A stretch of 64,000 nt of DNA. Source: Saccharina japonica (taxonomy: Eukaryota; Sar; Phaeophyceae; Laminariales; Laminariaceae). Each line of letters opens with the position of its first letter. Position 1 is the first letter of the stretch. The notes under the pieces are model-generated. The model was not told where the DNA came from. It ran no database searches and saw only the letters and a list, made by a program, of their open reading frames with translations. This document shows positions 9,867-21,100 of the stretch, piece by piece. The translations under genes and the position numbers were made by a program. Where the stretch lies: contig MEHQ01001352.1 of assembly GCA_008828725.1 (NCBI GenBank), positions 2,489 to 66,488 of the forward strand, given 5' to 3'.

Positions 9867-11225
9867 GCTGTGTTGCTGGAGCGGTTAAGGGAAACGTTTG
9901 AACCATCGGAGCGGGAAGCGGAAGCTAAAAATGACGGTGACGAAAACACCGACACTGATGCTGAGGCGGACGCCGAGGCTACTGCCGCCTCCGCTGAACT
10001 CGAAGAAAACATCCAGCAGCAGCAGCAGCAGCAGGAGGAGCAGGAGAATCAGGACAAGGCGGAGGAGGTGGTGGCGGAGGGGGACCACCAACAGCAAGAG
10101 GTAGAGGGGGATACACAGGAGACAGAGGGGGAGCGTGACAGAGCTGCGGCGGAAGCTGATGCCGCCGCTGCTGCTGCTGATACTGCTGTTGCTGCTGTTG
10201 CCATGGAGGAACAGGCTGACGACGGCGGCAACAGCAACGGGGTCGGCAACGGCGGCGGCGGGGGCGAGGTTCAAGAGGCAGCGACGCTGGGAGAGAGCTC
10301 TCCCGAAAAGGACTCTGCCGGAGCAACACACCCCGACGATTCGCTGACTGGTGCGGCAGACGCGACGGTGGCGGAGGGGCGGGCGGTTCAGGAGCAGGTG
10401 ACGGGGTGGCAAAGCGTGCGGCAGGGCCCCTCATCTTCGGAGCCTGCAGGCGTTGCTGCGCCCGAGGACAAGGAGGCGGTGCCTGGCGCTGATGCGGACG
10501 CGGATGTAGGCAATGGAGACGCGATGGACGAGGGCGGTGTCGACCCTGCTGCTTCTGCTGCTGCTGCTGCTGCTACTACTGGCGCGGAAGAGAACGGTGA
10601 TGGTTGTAATGGTGTTGGTGTTGCTGCTGAAACTGCTGACGTTGGTGGTGGTGATGGTGGTGGTGGTGGTAGCGACCCAATGGACGTGGAGGCGGAGGAG
10701 AAGAAAGTTGCGGATGAATCTAACGACCTTGCCGCTTTCCTCTCCAGCATGGGCGGGGAGGGCGACGCAGCAGCAGCAACAGCAGCAGCAGCAGTAGCAC
10801 CGTCCGCAGCGGTGCCGGTGCCGGCGGCGGCGGTCACTGAAGCAGAGGAACAGACGCCCGCCGGGGATGCTGTGGCAGCTGACGCGGTTGAGGCGGTGAC
10901 GGTGGCAGCGGTGGCACCAGCAGCGGTAACGGAAGAGGCGGAAGCGGCGGAAGCGGCGGAAGCGGTGGAAGCGGAAGCGGAAGTGGCGGCGGCGGTGGCG
11001 GCAGCGGCTCCGAAAGTCATCCCTTTCGCGTCTTTCACCCCCGTGGCTATTAGCGCGCCCACGGCGCGTGCTCCGCCCACCTCTAGCTCTGAGGACACCT
11101 ACGCGTACGAGGAGGAGCAGGAGAAGCTGACCATGCTCAAGAACCTGCACCAGCCCATGAGAAAGTGGTTCAACGAGGACGGAGGCATGCGGGAGCGCTT
11201 CGGGAACTTCCCCTTGTTCTGGCAG
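9867..11225 (+). CDS. SF1: SF1 exon 1 (first exon recognised): acidic, Ala/Gly/Gln-rich extension
   Basis: The open frame starts after a CT-rich tract ending CTAAAG and ends FGNFPLFWQ before donor GTTCGT. It is mostly low complexity: Glu/Gln (about 10000-10150), Ala and Gly runs, then a non-repetitive block from about 11085 ([20 protein letters not shown], then [15 protein letters not shown]). That block looks like a folded or helical segment and is not in animal or yeast SF1 as I know them. Linkage to SF1 rests on phase-compatible splicing through exon 2 into exon 3. If 9867 is an acceptor, a further 5' exon is missing; an in-frame ATG at 9801 within repeat P' is the alternative start. Confidence 0.7.
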
Positions 11226-11332
11226 GTTCGTGTATGCTTTTGGTTGGTTGGTTGCATGATGGTTCGTTTCATTGTTTTTTTTTTTCACGTGTTTTATGTT
11301 TTTGTGGAGGCGTGTTGGGAGCGCTTTCCGGG

Positions 11333-11372
<40 letters not shown>

Positions 11373-12100
11373 CAAAAGGTGATTTTTATGCGTACGTACG
11401 TAATATTTGTTTTGTTTTGTTTTTGTTTTTTATTTGCAGGGGTTGCTGTGATTTTTGTTCCACTGTAAACCCTCAAGACTTCTGCCTGACTGAACAAAAC
11501 AAGCCGACGACGCACGTATCATATGTACGAATCGCGTTTCATTTCGCCAATGGTTGTAAGCCCATGGGCATCACCGTCCACCAGCTTTGCCGAGTTTTGC
11601 TTATTTATTTTTTCCTCTATAATAACCTTAGAACAAACTGAACTCGTTTGGGCTGGCCGGTGTTACTGGCCAAGTTACTTGCCCAGTGGCTTGTCTTTTT
11701 TCTGTAGCTTTCAAGGGGTGCTTTATGTTCTTCGTGCTTGCCCGGTGGCTTCGGACGAAAAAAGAACGCCTGCTGTGAACTCCCTTTTCAGCTCGCGACA
11801 CCCCCGGGATTTCAAGGTCAAACCACAATCCCGAAGGTGGAACCTTGTATACTTTACATACATACGTACCCGTATATAGTAAAAAACGGCATAGTGTTCG
11901 TTTTTTTTTGTTATCATTTATATACCAGGTATATTACTATTTAATATTAATAACAATGTTTTTATTCTGTGTCTCTTCTTTTTCAATAGTTTAATACGTA
12001 TATTGCTGGTGTATCTGATACCAGGTATATACATATAATATGATATATCGTTTTGTTGAATGTTTTTTTGTAACTTGCCACCAAAACATCAATTTCCTCT

Positions 12101-12133
<33 letters not shown>

Positions 12134-15100
12134 TTTTGTTGTTGTTGTTGTTGTTGTTGTCTGTTGACAGGATCTGGCATCTTGGCCCCCCATGAAAGAG
12201 CTCAAGAAGATGTACCTCATCGCCATCGAGCGCCGCGAGAACCCTGAGTCGGCCGCGGCTAGCGACGCCCTTGCCGCCCAAGAAGCCGCCGCCGCCGCCG
12301 CTAGCGGTGACCCCGCCGCCGCCGCTGCCGCCGATGCTGCTGCTGCTGCTGCTCCTGGTGATGGGACTGCAGCTGCTGCGAACGGTGCTGCTGCTAATGG
12401 TGGTGGTGCTGCTGCTGCTAGTGGCGTTGGTGCGGGGGGCGCGGCGGAGGCTGCGCCTGCGGGCTCTGATGCGGCGCCGGGGGCGGTGGCGGGCGAGGGC
12501 GGGGAGGAGAACAAGAAGAAGCGGAAGAAGAGGTGACGAGGGGTTTAGAGAGGGGGAGCGTTTCGTATATAAACGTAGGAGGGGCTGCCGCCGCCGCCGT
12601 AGCTGGGTGGATTGAGGGTCGTGGTTCGCGTTGCTTTTGCATGCTTTTGCGTGCTTTTGCGTGCTTTTGCGTGCTTTTGCGTGCTTTAGCATGCTTGTGC
12701 GTGCTTTTGCGTGCTTTTGCGTGCTTTTGCATGCTTTTGCGTGCTTTTGCGTGCTTTTGCATGCTTGCATGGGGTTGTGTATGTGGACGGAGGCTTTTTG
12801 ATAGCAATGCGAGAGAACAATGTGAAAAATGTCTCGCTGTATTGGGTAGATGGAGGATTTGTGGATTGCGTTGTGCTCTGCATGCTTGCCATGGGGTTGG
12901 ATAATACGGAGACAGGCCTTTTGGTCGCTAAGTTCAATGCGAAATACACCGTGTTGGATGGACCATTGAGGACTGACTGTGGGTTGCGTTTCGTCGCACG
13001 CTTGCATGGGGTTGTGTATGTGGACGGAGGCTTTTTGGTGCCAGTGCCGGACGCGGGATGGCGTGAGACGTTAGGCGATGTGGTCGGGTAGTTGATTGTA
13101 CTTGATTAAGATCGAAGTACGGAGGACCACAGCAGTAATTTGGACCAACTATTGGTAAGAATAGGTAAATGTATAGGTTTGGGTATACGGTAGGACCGCC
13201 GTGTTATTCATGGTATACGAAGTATAGGTATATTCACGGCTGATGATACTGACGTTATGACGCTGTGATACCGGGGAAACATCGGGGTATCACCCTGGTA
13301 GTGTCGGGGTAATACCGGTTTTGGCCGTAGGGGCGAAGGAAGACGGAATTTGTCGCCAACAGGACGACCTGCTGTTGTCCCGTCTCTCCCTTCCCCTTTA
13401 CCGACGTGTCACTTCACCAATGTCCCGTTGTGGTCAGCAGTGACATCACTTTATCGACCCTTCTTTGTCCTGAGCTGTTTTGTCCGTTGGCGGTGAACGG
13501 ATACATTGTCCGTTGACGTTGAACGGATGGGTGATGCCCTCTGAGGGTACCGATGTGTCAGTTCAGTTCACAAATTATGTCCCGTTGTCTTCAGTCGTAT
13601 GATAGTGACAACGCTTTATTGACTCCTCTCTTGCCCTGTTCTGTGCTGTCCTGTTTTTTGTCCGTTGGCGATGAACGGATACTTTTGTCCACCCGTTGAC
13701 GTTGAACGGGATGGATACCTTTTGAAGGTGGGGAGACGCGAGGAAGAACAGGTTCGCCAGCAAAGAGGACGACGCGGAGGTCGCACAGCCCGCCAACAAG
13801 CGAAAGTCACGGTGAGCGGGATTCCATCCGATTTCTACTGTCCCTCTACTGCCCCTCGGAGGCGTTACTGTCAAGGAGGGGGACCATAGTAACCAGGACC
13901 CGTTACATGCACAAAAACCAAAAACCTATACCTGGTACATTCCAGTATTTTTACTAAGCAAATTTGGTTCTGATTACTAGGCCCCCACCGCAATAGTAAT
14001 ACGGGGGACCATTGTAAATAGGACCAAATATTGTTGATACAAATTGCTGTTATGTGTGTACCGTAGGTCCTATTTACCATTTACCATTTACTATGGTACA
14101 CCGTAATACCGTGGTATTGTATGGTATGGTATGTTCGGGTGGTTGTATTTTGTGTTGGCGAGTTCGACGGTCGTTGGTTTGGTTTGCGTGGATGGGTGAG
14201 CCGAAATTATGGCGACGAAGACGTTTGTTTTATTTAAAACTCTTGGCGTCTCTGCCCTTCCTTATTGGCGCCTTTTCCCAACCCCCCCCCCTCGCCTTGT
14301 CCCCTTAAGAAGTGGTCCCACGAATTGGGGGACAAACTACTGGGAAATAGTGTGGGATACGTTTTGTCAGTTCTGAATGGGTTATTAAAGAGAGAGAACT
14401 TACGTTGTGGGAGAAAATGTGAAGTGTACAAGGAGGAACGGAATGTGTTCGGGAGATGAGAAAACTTGACGAATTTGATGCGGAGAAGTTATGTACACTA
14501 AATTCTAGAGTAAAAGCGATCGCTACCTTACAGGGTTTAACCTTGTGGCAGCAAAAGGTACAGCAGGACGGGGATAGGGTATGTGGGCAGAACGTTTTGA
14601 GGTATACATATACGAAGGCTGGACCCTATTATGTAGTATATGGAAACGACGCAATGAGTGCCCAAATGTTGGAAGTGGCTCTATCAATAGTAGAAGTAGG
14701 GACGATGCCCCGTCTCGAACGGGATGCGTGGTCAATGGTAAAATGACTGCGAGTAAGCATGGAATCATCTGTAGAACGTTTCCATGTCATATCTGAAAAG
14801 AAACGTGTTGAGCGCCCAATGTTGGAGGTGTCTCTATTAGGAGTAGGAACGGTGCTCCGTCTCAAAAGGGGTGCGTGGTCAATGGTCAAATGACTACATG
14901 AGACAAGCAACGGTTTAGTACGCCCCCCCCATCCTTTTTCTACTGCCCTTCCCGGTACCAGGTACTCCTTTTTGGGCATTGAATAGAACGTTCACCCTCG
15001 TACCGGTACTCTTTTATGTCCGTTGGATAGCATAATCACCCCCCCCCCCCCCTTGTTTTTTCCTCCCTCGTCGGTACTCCTGTCTGTCCGTTAAATGACA

Positions 15101-18100
15101 TGATCACCCCAAACCCCCCTCCCCATCCTCTTCTACTGCCCTTCCCGGTACTTTTGTTTGACCGTTGAATAGCGAAAAATGAGTACGCCCGTCCCCCCCC
15201 TCCCCTCCCCCCCACGCCCGCCCGACCTTCGACCCATTTTTTTTGTTACGGTAAAGGTGGTCGAGCGACAGCCAAGTGGAAGCCCTGCCCGGGGCTGGCG
15301 GGGCGCGAATCATCCCCGGCATGCCGGTCAACTTGTCGCAGGAGCAGATTCAGGAAACCCTCGTCCTGCAAATGCGTCTTCAGCAGGTGAGAGCCGGCGA
15401 TGATCAATGATCAATGAGTTTTTTTTTTTTTTTTTTTTTCTCTTTGGAAGGGAAGCAGGGAGGGGAGAAAACGAGAGTGAGAGACGGAGGTGTGCAGGCA
15501 GGGAGTGAGAGAAAGAGAGAGATCATAGATGAAAGGAGGGGGGAGGGTGACCGTAACGTGATCGACGAGTTAAACTCTCCGCGACTACAGTACACACCGT
15601 ATATCACCCCCAACATAGCGCACCACCTCCTGTCGGACGGATTTCATAGCCGATTTTCTCCTAAACACGCCTTAGAGGGGCCGTGCCTTAAAGGGTCAAA
15701 CACATGCCTAGGAGGGGCAAAAACATGCCTTAGAGGGTCAAAACCATGCCTTAGAAAGGCAAAAACATGCCTTACAAGGGTTAATATGCCTTAGAGGGGG
15801 CGCACCCAACGAAAATGGCGTTTTTGGGCAGAGATCTACCGCGTCGCTCGTTGTCCAGAAACTCAGCTTGGAAATTGGTCGCTCGGTATTCGGTACTCCT
15901 TGCTGTCCTGTCGGGAAAACGGCTTATTAAAAAAAATGTTTGTAAGGGCTGTTCTATCTTGATTACAGTATGCGGTACTTGTGTCGTAACACGGGATGGG
16001 AGCACTCTAGTCGTTGTCGTCGTCGATGTCTCGCCACGGCGAAACCGCCGCCAAGCTTGCACACGTGGGGCGCAATGACAATGTGCGGTAGATCATTTAG
16101 ATCCTAATACGTCGGACAGATCGATATCTACTGTAGATCATTTATGCCCTATATATCACGTCGGATAGATCACGATCTACTGTGGATCATCTAGATCCTA
16201 ACCGGCCGTTTTGATATCACGATCTACTCTTGATCATATAGCCCCGAACGACCGTCATGGTACATATGATTATCTATTATGATGATCTATTCTAGATCAT
16301 CTAGATCTTCCCACGTCGGACAGATCACGATCTGCAGTAGATAATCTAGATCCTACCACGTCGGGCATATGACGATCTACGTAGACCATCTAGATCCTAA
16401 CCGGCCGTTATGATATCACGATCTACTCTAGATCATCTAGATCCTAGCACGTCGGACAGATCACGATCTAGATCATCTGGACCCTACCACACCGGATAGA
16501 CCACGATCTACGGTAGATCATCTAGATGCTAACCGGCCGTTATAATATCACGATCTACTCTAGATCATCTAGATCCTAACACGTCGGGCAGATCACGATC
16601 TAGATTACCTAGATCGCATCACGTCGAATAGATCACGATCTACTGTAGATCATCTGGATCCTTACCGGCCGTTATGACATCATGATCTACGCTAGATAAT
16701 CTAGATCCTAACACGTCGGACAGATGACGATCTCGATCATCTAGATCCCAACCGGGCGTTATGATACGTTGTGCAGGATCTGTAAGAGTACAGGTCCAAC
16801 GTAGGAAACATGCCCTAGATAACGCAGATTATGCGGCTCCCACCCGGCAACATGAGCTAGATCATACAGCTCAGGCGTCGATCTGCCCAAAACAAAATAC
16901 ACCACGAAGTGGGCATAGCTGATCTGGCCGGTGCGTGCAAGCTTGAAGCTTGCCGCGACCAATATTCTGATTATTGACCGGAAACAAAACTAAAAGTCAG
17001 GTAGCAAGGATAAAAGCGACGAGCTCCGGCGTTTGATTTATAGCCCAGAGGCAATTAATGCTAGTGGGTATAAAAATAAAACAGCTGAAGCAACTCCAGC
17101 TGTAATATACTCTTGGTTTTCAAAACGAAGACAATGTAATGAAAAATTGAGCAGCAGTTGAATCAAAAGCAAGTTGCAGGTTGGTACGGCTCCCACCGGG
17201 CCACATAAATTAACGCATACAGATCAGGGACCAATCTACCCGAAAAGGGTCTATCTAGTTTATTAAGCAGGAATCTATGATCTGCCTGAGGTGCGCAACA
17301 TTCCTCGCGGGGTAGTGTTATAAATATACCGGTATGATATATTTATAGGTTGGGTTGGCGTCGGTTGGCAACGACGCTGTAAAACACGCCACTCGCTGCG
17401 TGGAGCTAGACAACCAGGGTGCCGTTTTTTTTTGTTATTTTTTTTTGGCGGTCACCAAAGCTGGCGGTCGAGTAGATCATTTGTGCGGGGTGGAGAATCT
17501 TTGTTCCGCACAAGGGGAATGGTCGTATCACGTAGTGTTAATATGGTAAGGCGTCCGCGAGGCAGTTACATAGTAAAACCCATTGCTGTCTCCGGAAGTA
17601 GCCACACCAGAAATTAAATTAACTCATTGAAGCTGTCGTCCATATGCAAGTCCGCCTCAGAGGCGGTTCTTAGCAGGATGCAGCTCACCCTCCATGCGAC
17701 TCGCCCAATACCTCACGGCGTTTCGCGCTTGGTGCAAGCAATGTCTGCCTGGTTGGTGAAAACCCAACGCGCTCCGTCCCGGCATTGTAGGGATGCGAGG
17801 GTCTATGGTCATATGACTACGGCCGTGCACAACATGAGTACACCCCCCCCCCCCCCCCTGCACTCCTGTGTTTTCGAGGACAACATACCTGGGAAAATAG
17901 GCAGCGCAGTAGGATATTTTTCGCGTCTGCAGAGGGTTCACAGACACTCCCGGTGTGCTTGATGCTCCAAGAATACTCGGGAGTATCGAGTACATTTCGT
18001 ACTGCCAGTACTGGGAGGTTCGCAGTACTGACTTGTCATTTAGAAGTTACTGCGAGTGCTGGGAGTGTGAGTAGTACTGAATTACTAACTACCGCGGGTG

Positions 18101-21100
18101 CCGGGAACGTGAGCAAGTACAGAACCCTGAGTACAACCTGTACTCGGGAGTATTGAGGACATTTCGTACTGTGAGCAGTGAGAGTATTGCAGTTCTGGCG
18201 TCTGTATTGCTGCGAGCACTGGGAACACGAGCAGTACTGAATACCCAACTAACGCGAGTACCCGGAGTATGAGCAGTACCTAACCCCGAGTACAGGCATT
18301 ATCCGCAGTACAAACGTCTGGAATTCTTGGTGAGTTACTCAAGGGTACCCGGAAACCTCTGGGGAGTGACAGGCGGAAGTCATCAAGACAGATTCCGATT
18401 CTTGCGTGACCCTTTTAGCGCTGCACTCCCACCCCGCGGACGAAACACTTGGGAGTAGACCAACACTATTTTTTGGAGTCGGAGAATAGAGTAGAGTACA
18501 GCCCCTTTCGGTACTTGAAAAGACGAAAAGGATAAAAACAAGTGGCGATTTTGGCTTCCTTTTTGCCTTAATTCATACCTGGTACCTGGTACCACTTTGT
18601 CCCGTAGTATGAGCATTTTTTGGACATTGATATTTAATAAAAACGTTGCTTACATTGCGGGACAGAGTTGTATATACCACCGTGGACGAAACTGTAAGGA
18701 TGCGCTGGGGTATGTATTTACAAAAAAAAAAAAAAAAAATGGCTGTGAGATCGAGGATATCGTCGAAACTCATACCAGGTATTTGCAAGCTATGTGATAC
18801 TTGGATCGCGCGTGTTGTAACGACATATACACGAGGTACCTGTGGGTATGTCGTATACCAGGAAGGAAGAAACCCGACGGCAAGGAGTTGGAGGGTATAT
18901 ACGAGTGCAGAGACGACGCTCGCAGCATGATATTTGCTCAAAACACTGCAGGTATATACAGTAGTCTACTGCTTGTATACTTCGTATATATACACACCAT
19001 ATACCTGGTATATATACATAAATGTATCGATATGTACCCGGTATAATAATAATAAAAAAAAAACGCCATCTAACCTGGTGGCGCACCTGAACAAACTGAA
19101 CACCTACCCCGCCCGGGCCACCGAGAGGCGACCGACCAAGCCGAGGCGCTCAAGGCGGCGGGGGCGCGCGACAGACCTCGGGGGGCGGGGGGAGGGCGGG
19201 TGGGCCGCACCGGTTTTGGGCCCGCCCGCGTCGCCACCGCCGCCGCCGCCCCCATCCCCTCGCCTTCGCCGACGGTGGCGGCGGTGGTACAGGTCGAGGG
19301 GGAGCCGGGGGCGCTCTGGGGCGGGCGGACGGGCAGCTCTGACGGCGACTGGCATCAGGAGCTGGTGCGGTGGATGGTGATGACTGGCCAGCCCTTGTCG
19401 GTGAGAGAGGGTTTTTTTTTTTTTGTGGTTTTTGTAGTTTGTGTGGTTTGTGTGGGTTTTTTTTTCTTGGTGCGGTTTGTTTTTGTGGGCTGCGTGTGTA
19501 TGCGTTTTGTGGTTGTTCGGGGAATGGGGCTGGTGGTGGTGGTGGTGGGGGTGGTGGTGGTGTCGTTAGTGGTGATGGTAGTGGCGGTGGTGATCGTAGG
19601 GGCGTTATTGTTGTTGGCGGTGGTAGTGGCGGTCTTTTCTTCTTGGGGTCAGTTGCGTTGAACGGATTGCTTGTGTCGTGGGTCAAAAGGTAAAAACCCG
19701 AAAACCTCCCACGAGACACACGTCCAGGTGAAAGGAGAGTACAAGAACAACCGGCTGTACAACTCGACATCTATCCCTAGCCGCTGTACGTACGTTCGTA
19801 CAGCGGCTAGGGATAGGTGTCGAGTTGTACAGCCAGTTGCTCTTGTTCTCTCCGTTGACCTGGACATGTGTCTCGTGGGAGTTTTTTACCTTTTGACCCA
19901 CGGCACAAGCAAACCGTTCAACGCGACTAACACCAAGAAGAAAAGACCGCCACTACCACCGCCACCAACAATAACGCCCCTACGATCACCATCGCCACTG
20001 CCGACACCACCACCACCCCCACCGCCACCACCCCCACCACCACCACCCCCACCACCACCAGCCCCACTCCCCGAACAACCACAAAACGCATACAGCAGGT
20101 CTCCTTCGTACGTCACACCTTTTGTGCTCTTCTGCGATCGGCGTGCGCTTTTGCGTGTGTGTCCTCTGCTGGAGTCTGTGAATCCGTCTTGAGACCTCAT
20201 AGGAGACAATTGAAGACAAAACAAGTGATGATGCCAAGAACAACCACCTCGGGATTGGGAGATGATATTATACAATGGTTGGTGTCCCGAGTTACAGACA
20301 ATGGTTGCCATGCAAGGAGTCGTGCGGCTCGGGGGCAACGTGATCCTCTACCCGTACGGCTGGGCGTTCACACTGCTCGAAGGCGTTTTTTTTTATGACG
20401 ACCAGATGTTTATCCTTGTTTTGGCCCGCCATCCCTTATGTCCCTTAAAAGGGCTCCGAACGGGGGGTTATGCGCCGTGTGCCTGTTGTGTTTGTGTCCT
20501 TCTTTGCAAGTATGCCTGCTACCGCCGAGGGGATTGTTCAGTTGTTGTGGGACGTTGGTTGCAAGTGGTGCTGCTTCTTTTAGAGAGCGCTCTCTACGGT
20601 GGCTACCCGTGTTGTTGTTGTTGTTGTTGTTTTATTGTCGTTAGCTACTGTTAACAGCAGCACAGTTGTTGCTATCCGTAGGTGCTCTGCTAGAGTATCT
20701 CAACGCACGCTCATTACTCTCTTGGCCGCTGACGTTGCTTTATTTTTGCTTGCAAGCCGAGTCCTGTCTGGGCAGGGTTTCGTACAACCCCTAGGTTTCA
20801 CCTTGCATGTGAAGTTAGCCCAGAAGTGTGACCCCAATCCTAGTGCTGTGTTTGACAGTACGTGCACACAGATTAAACGCCTGGTACGAAACAACCTTAC
20901 AATTATCTACTGTAGTGTGACTTTACAGCCGCTTTTGTGCTTCTTATGCAGTATAAAAGCAAAATCCGAACTCGGGGATGGTTCTAAACGTTTGAAACCA
21001 TGATTTAAGTCACATGTCCACCCTAGGTGAAACAATCACATGCCATATATACCTGGTACATGTTCGGGGTATACACGTACGTCGGCGAGACCCTCACGTA

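Larger units (their letters stand above)
12533..15256 (+). other. SF1 intron 2 (2.7 kb, repeat-filled)
   Basis: GTGACG...GGTAAAG. It holds a 10-bp minisatellite, an internal tandem duplication, family M, U and P' repeats and short C-tailed units, described separately. No additional exon was needed to keep the SF1 frame. Confidence 0.8.

Noticed and set aside
9979..11375. Long minus-strand ORFs opposite SF1 exon 1 (up to 314 codons)
   Set aside because: GC-rich trinucleotide composition leaves the antisense frames open; they are Ala, Arg or Cys runs with no motif, while the plus strand joins SF1 by correct splicing.
13730..13875. Extra SF1 exon in intron 2 (basic frame ending at a GTGAGC)
   Set aside because: Exons 2 and 3 already join in phase and rebuild the conserved basic-Trp motif; inserting this segment would break it.
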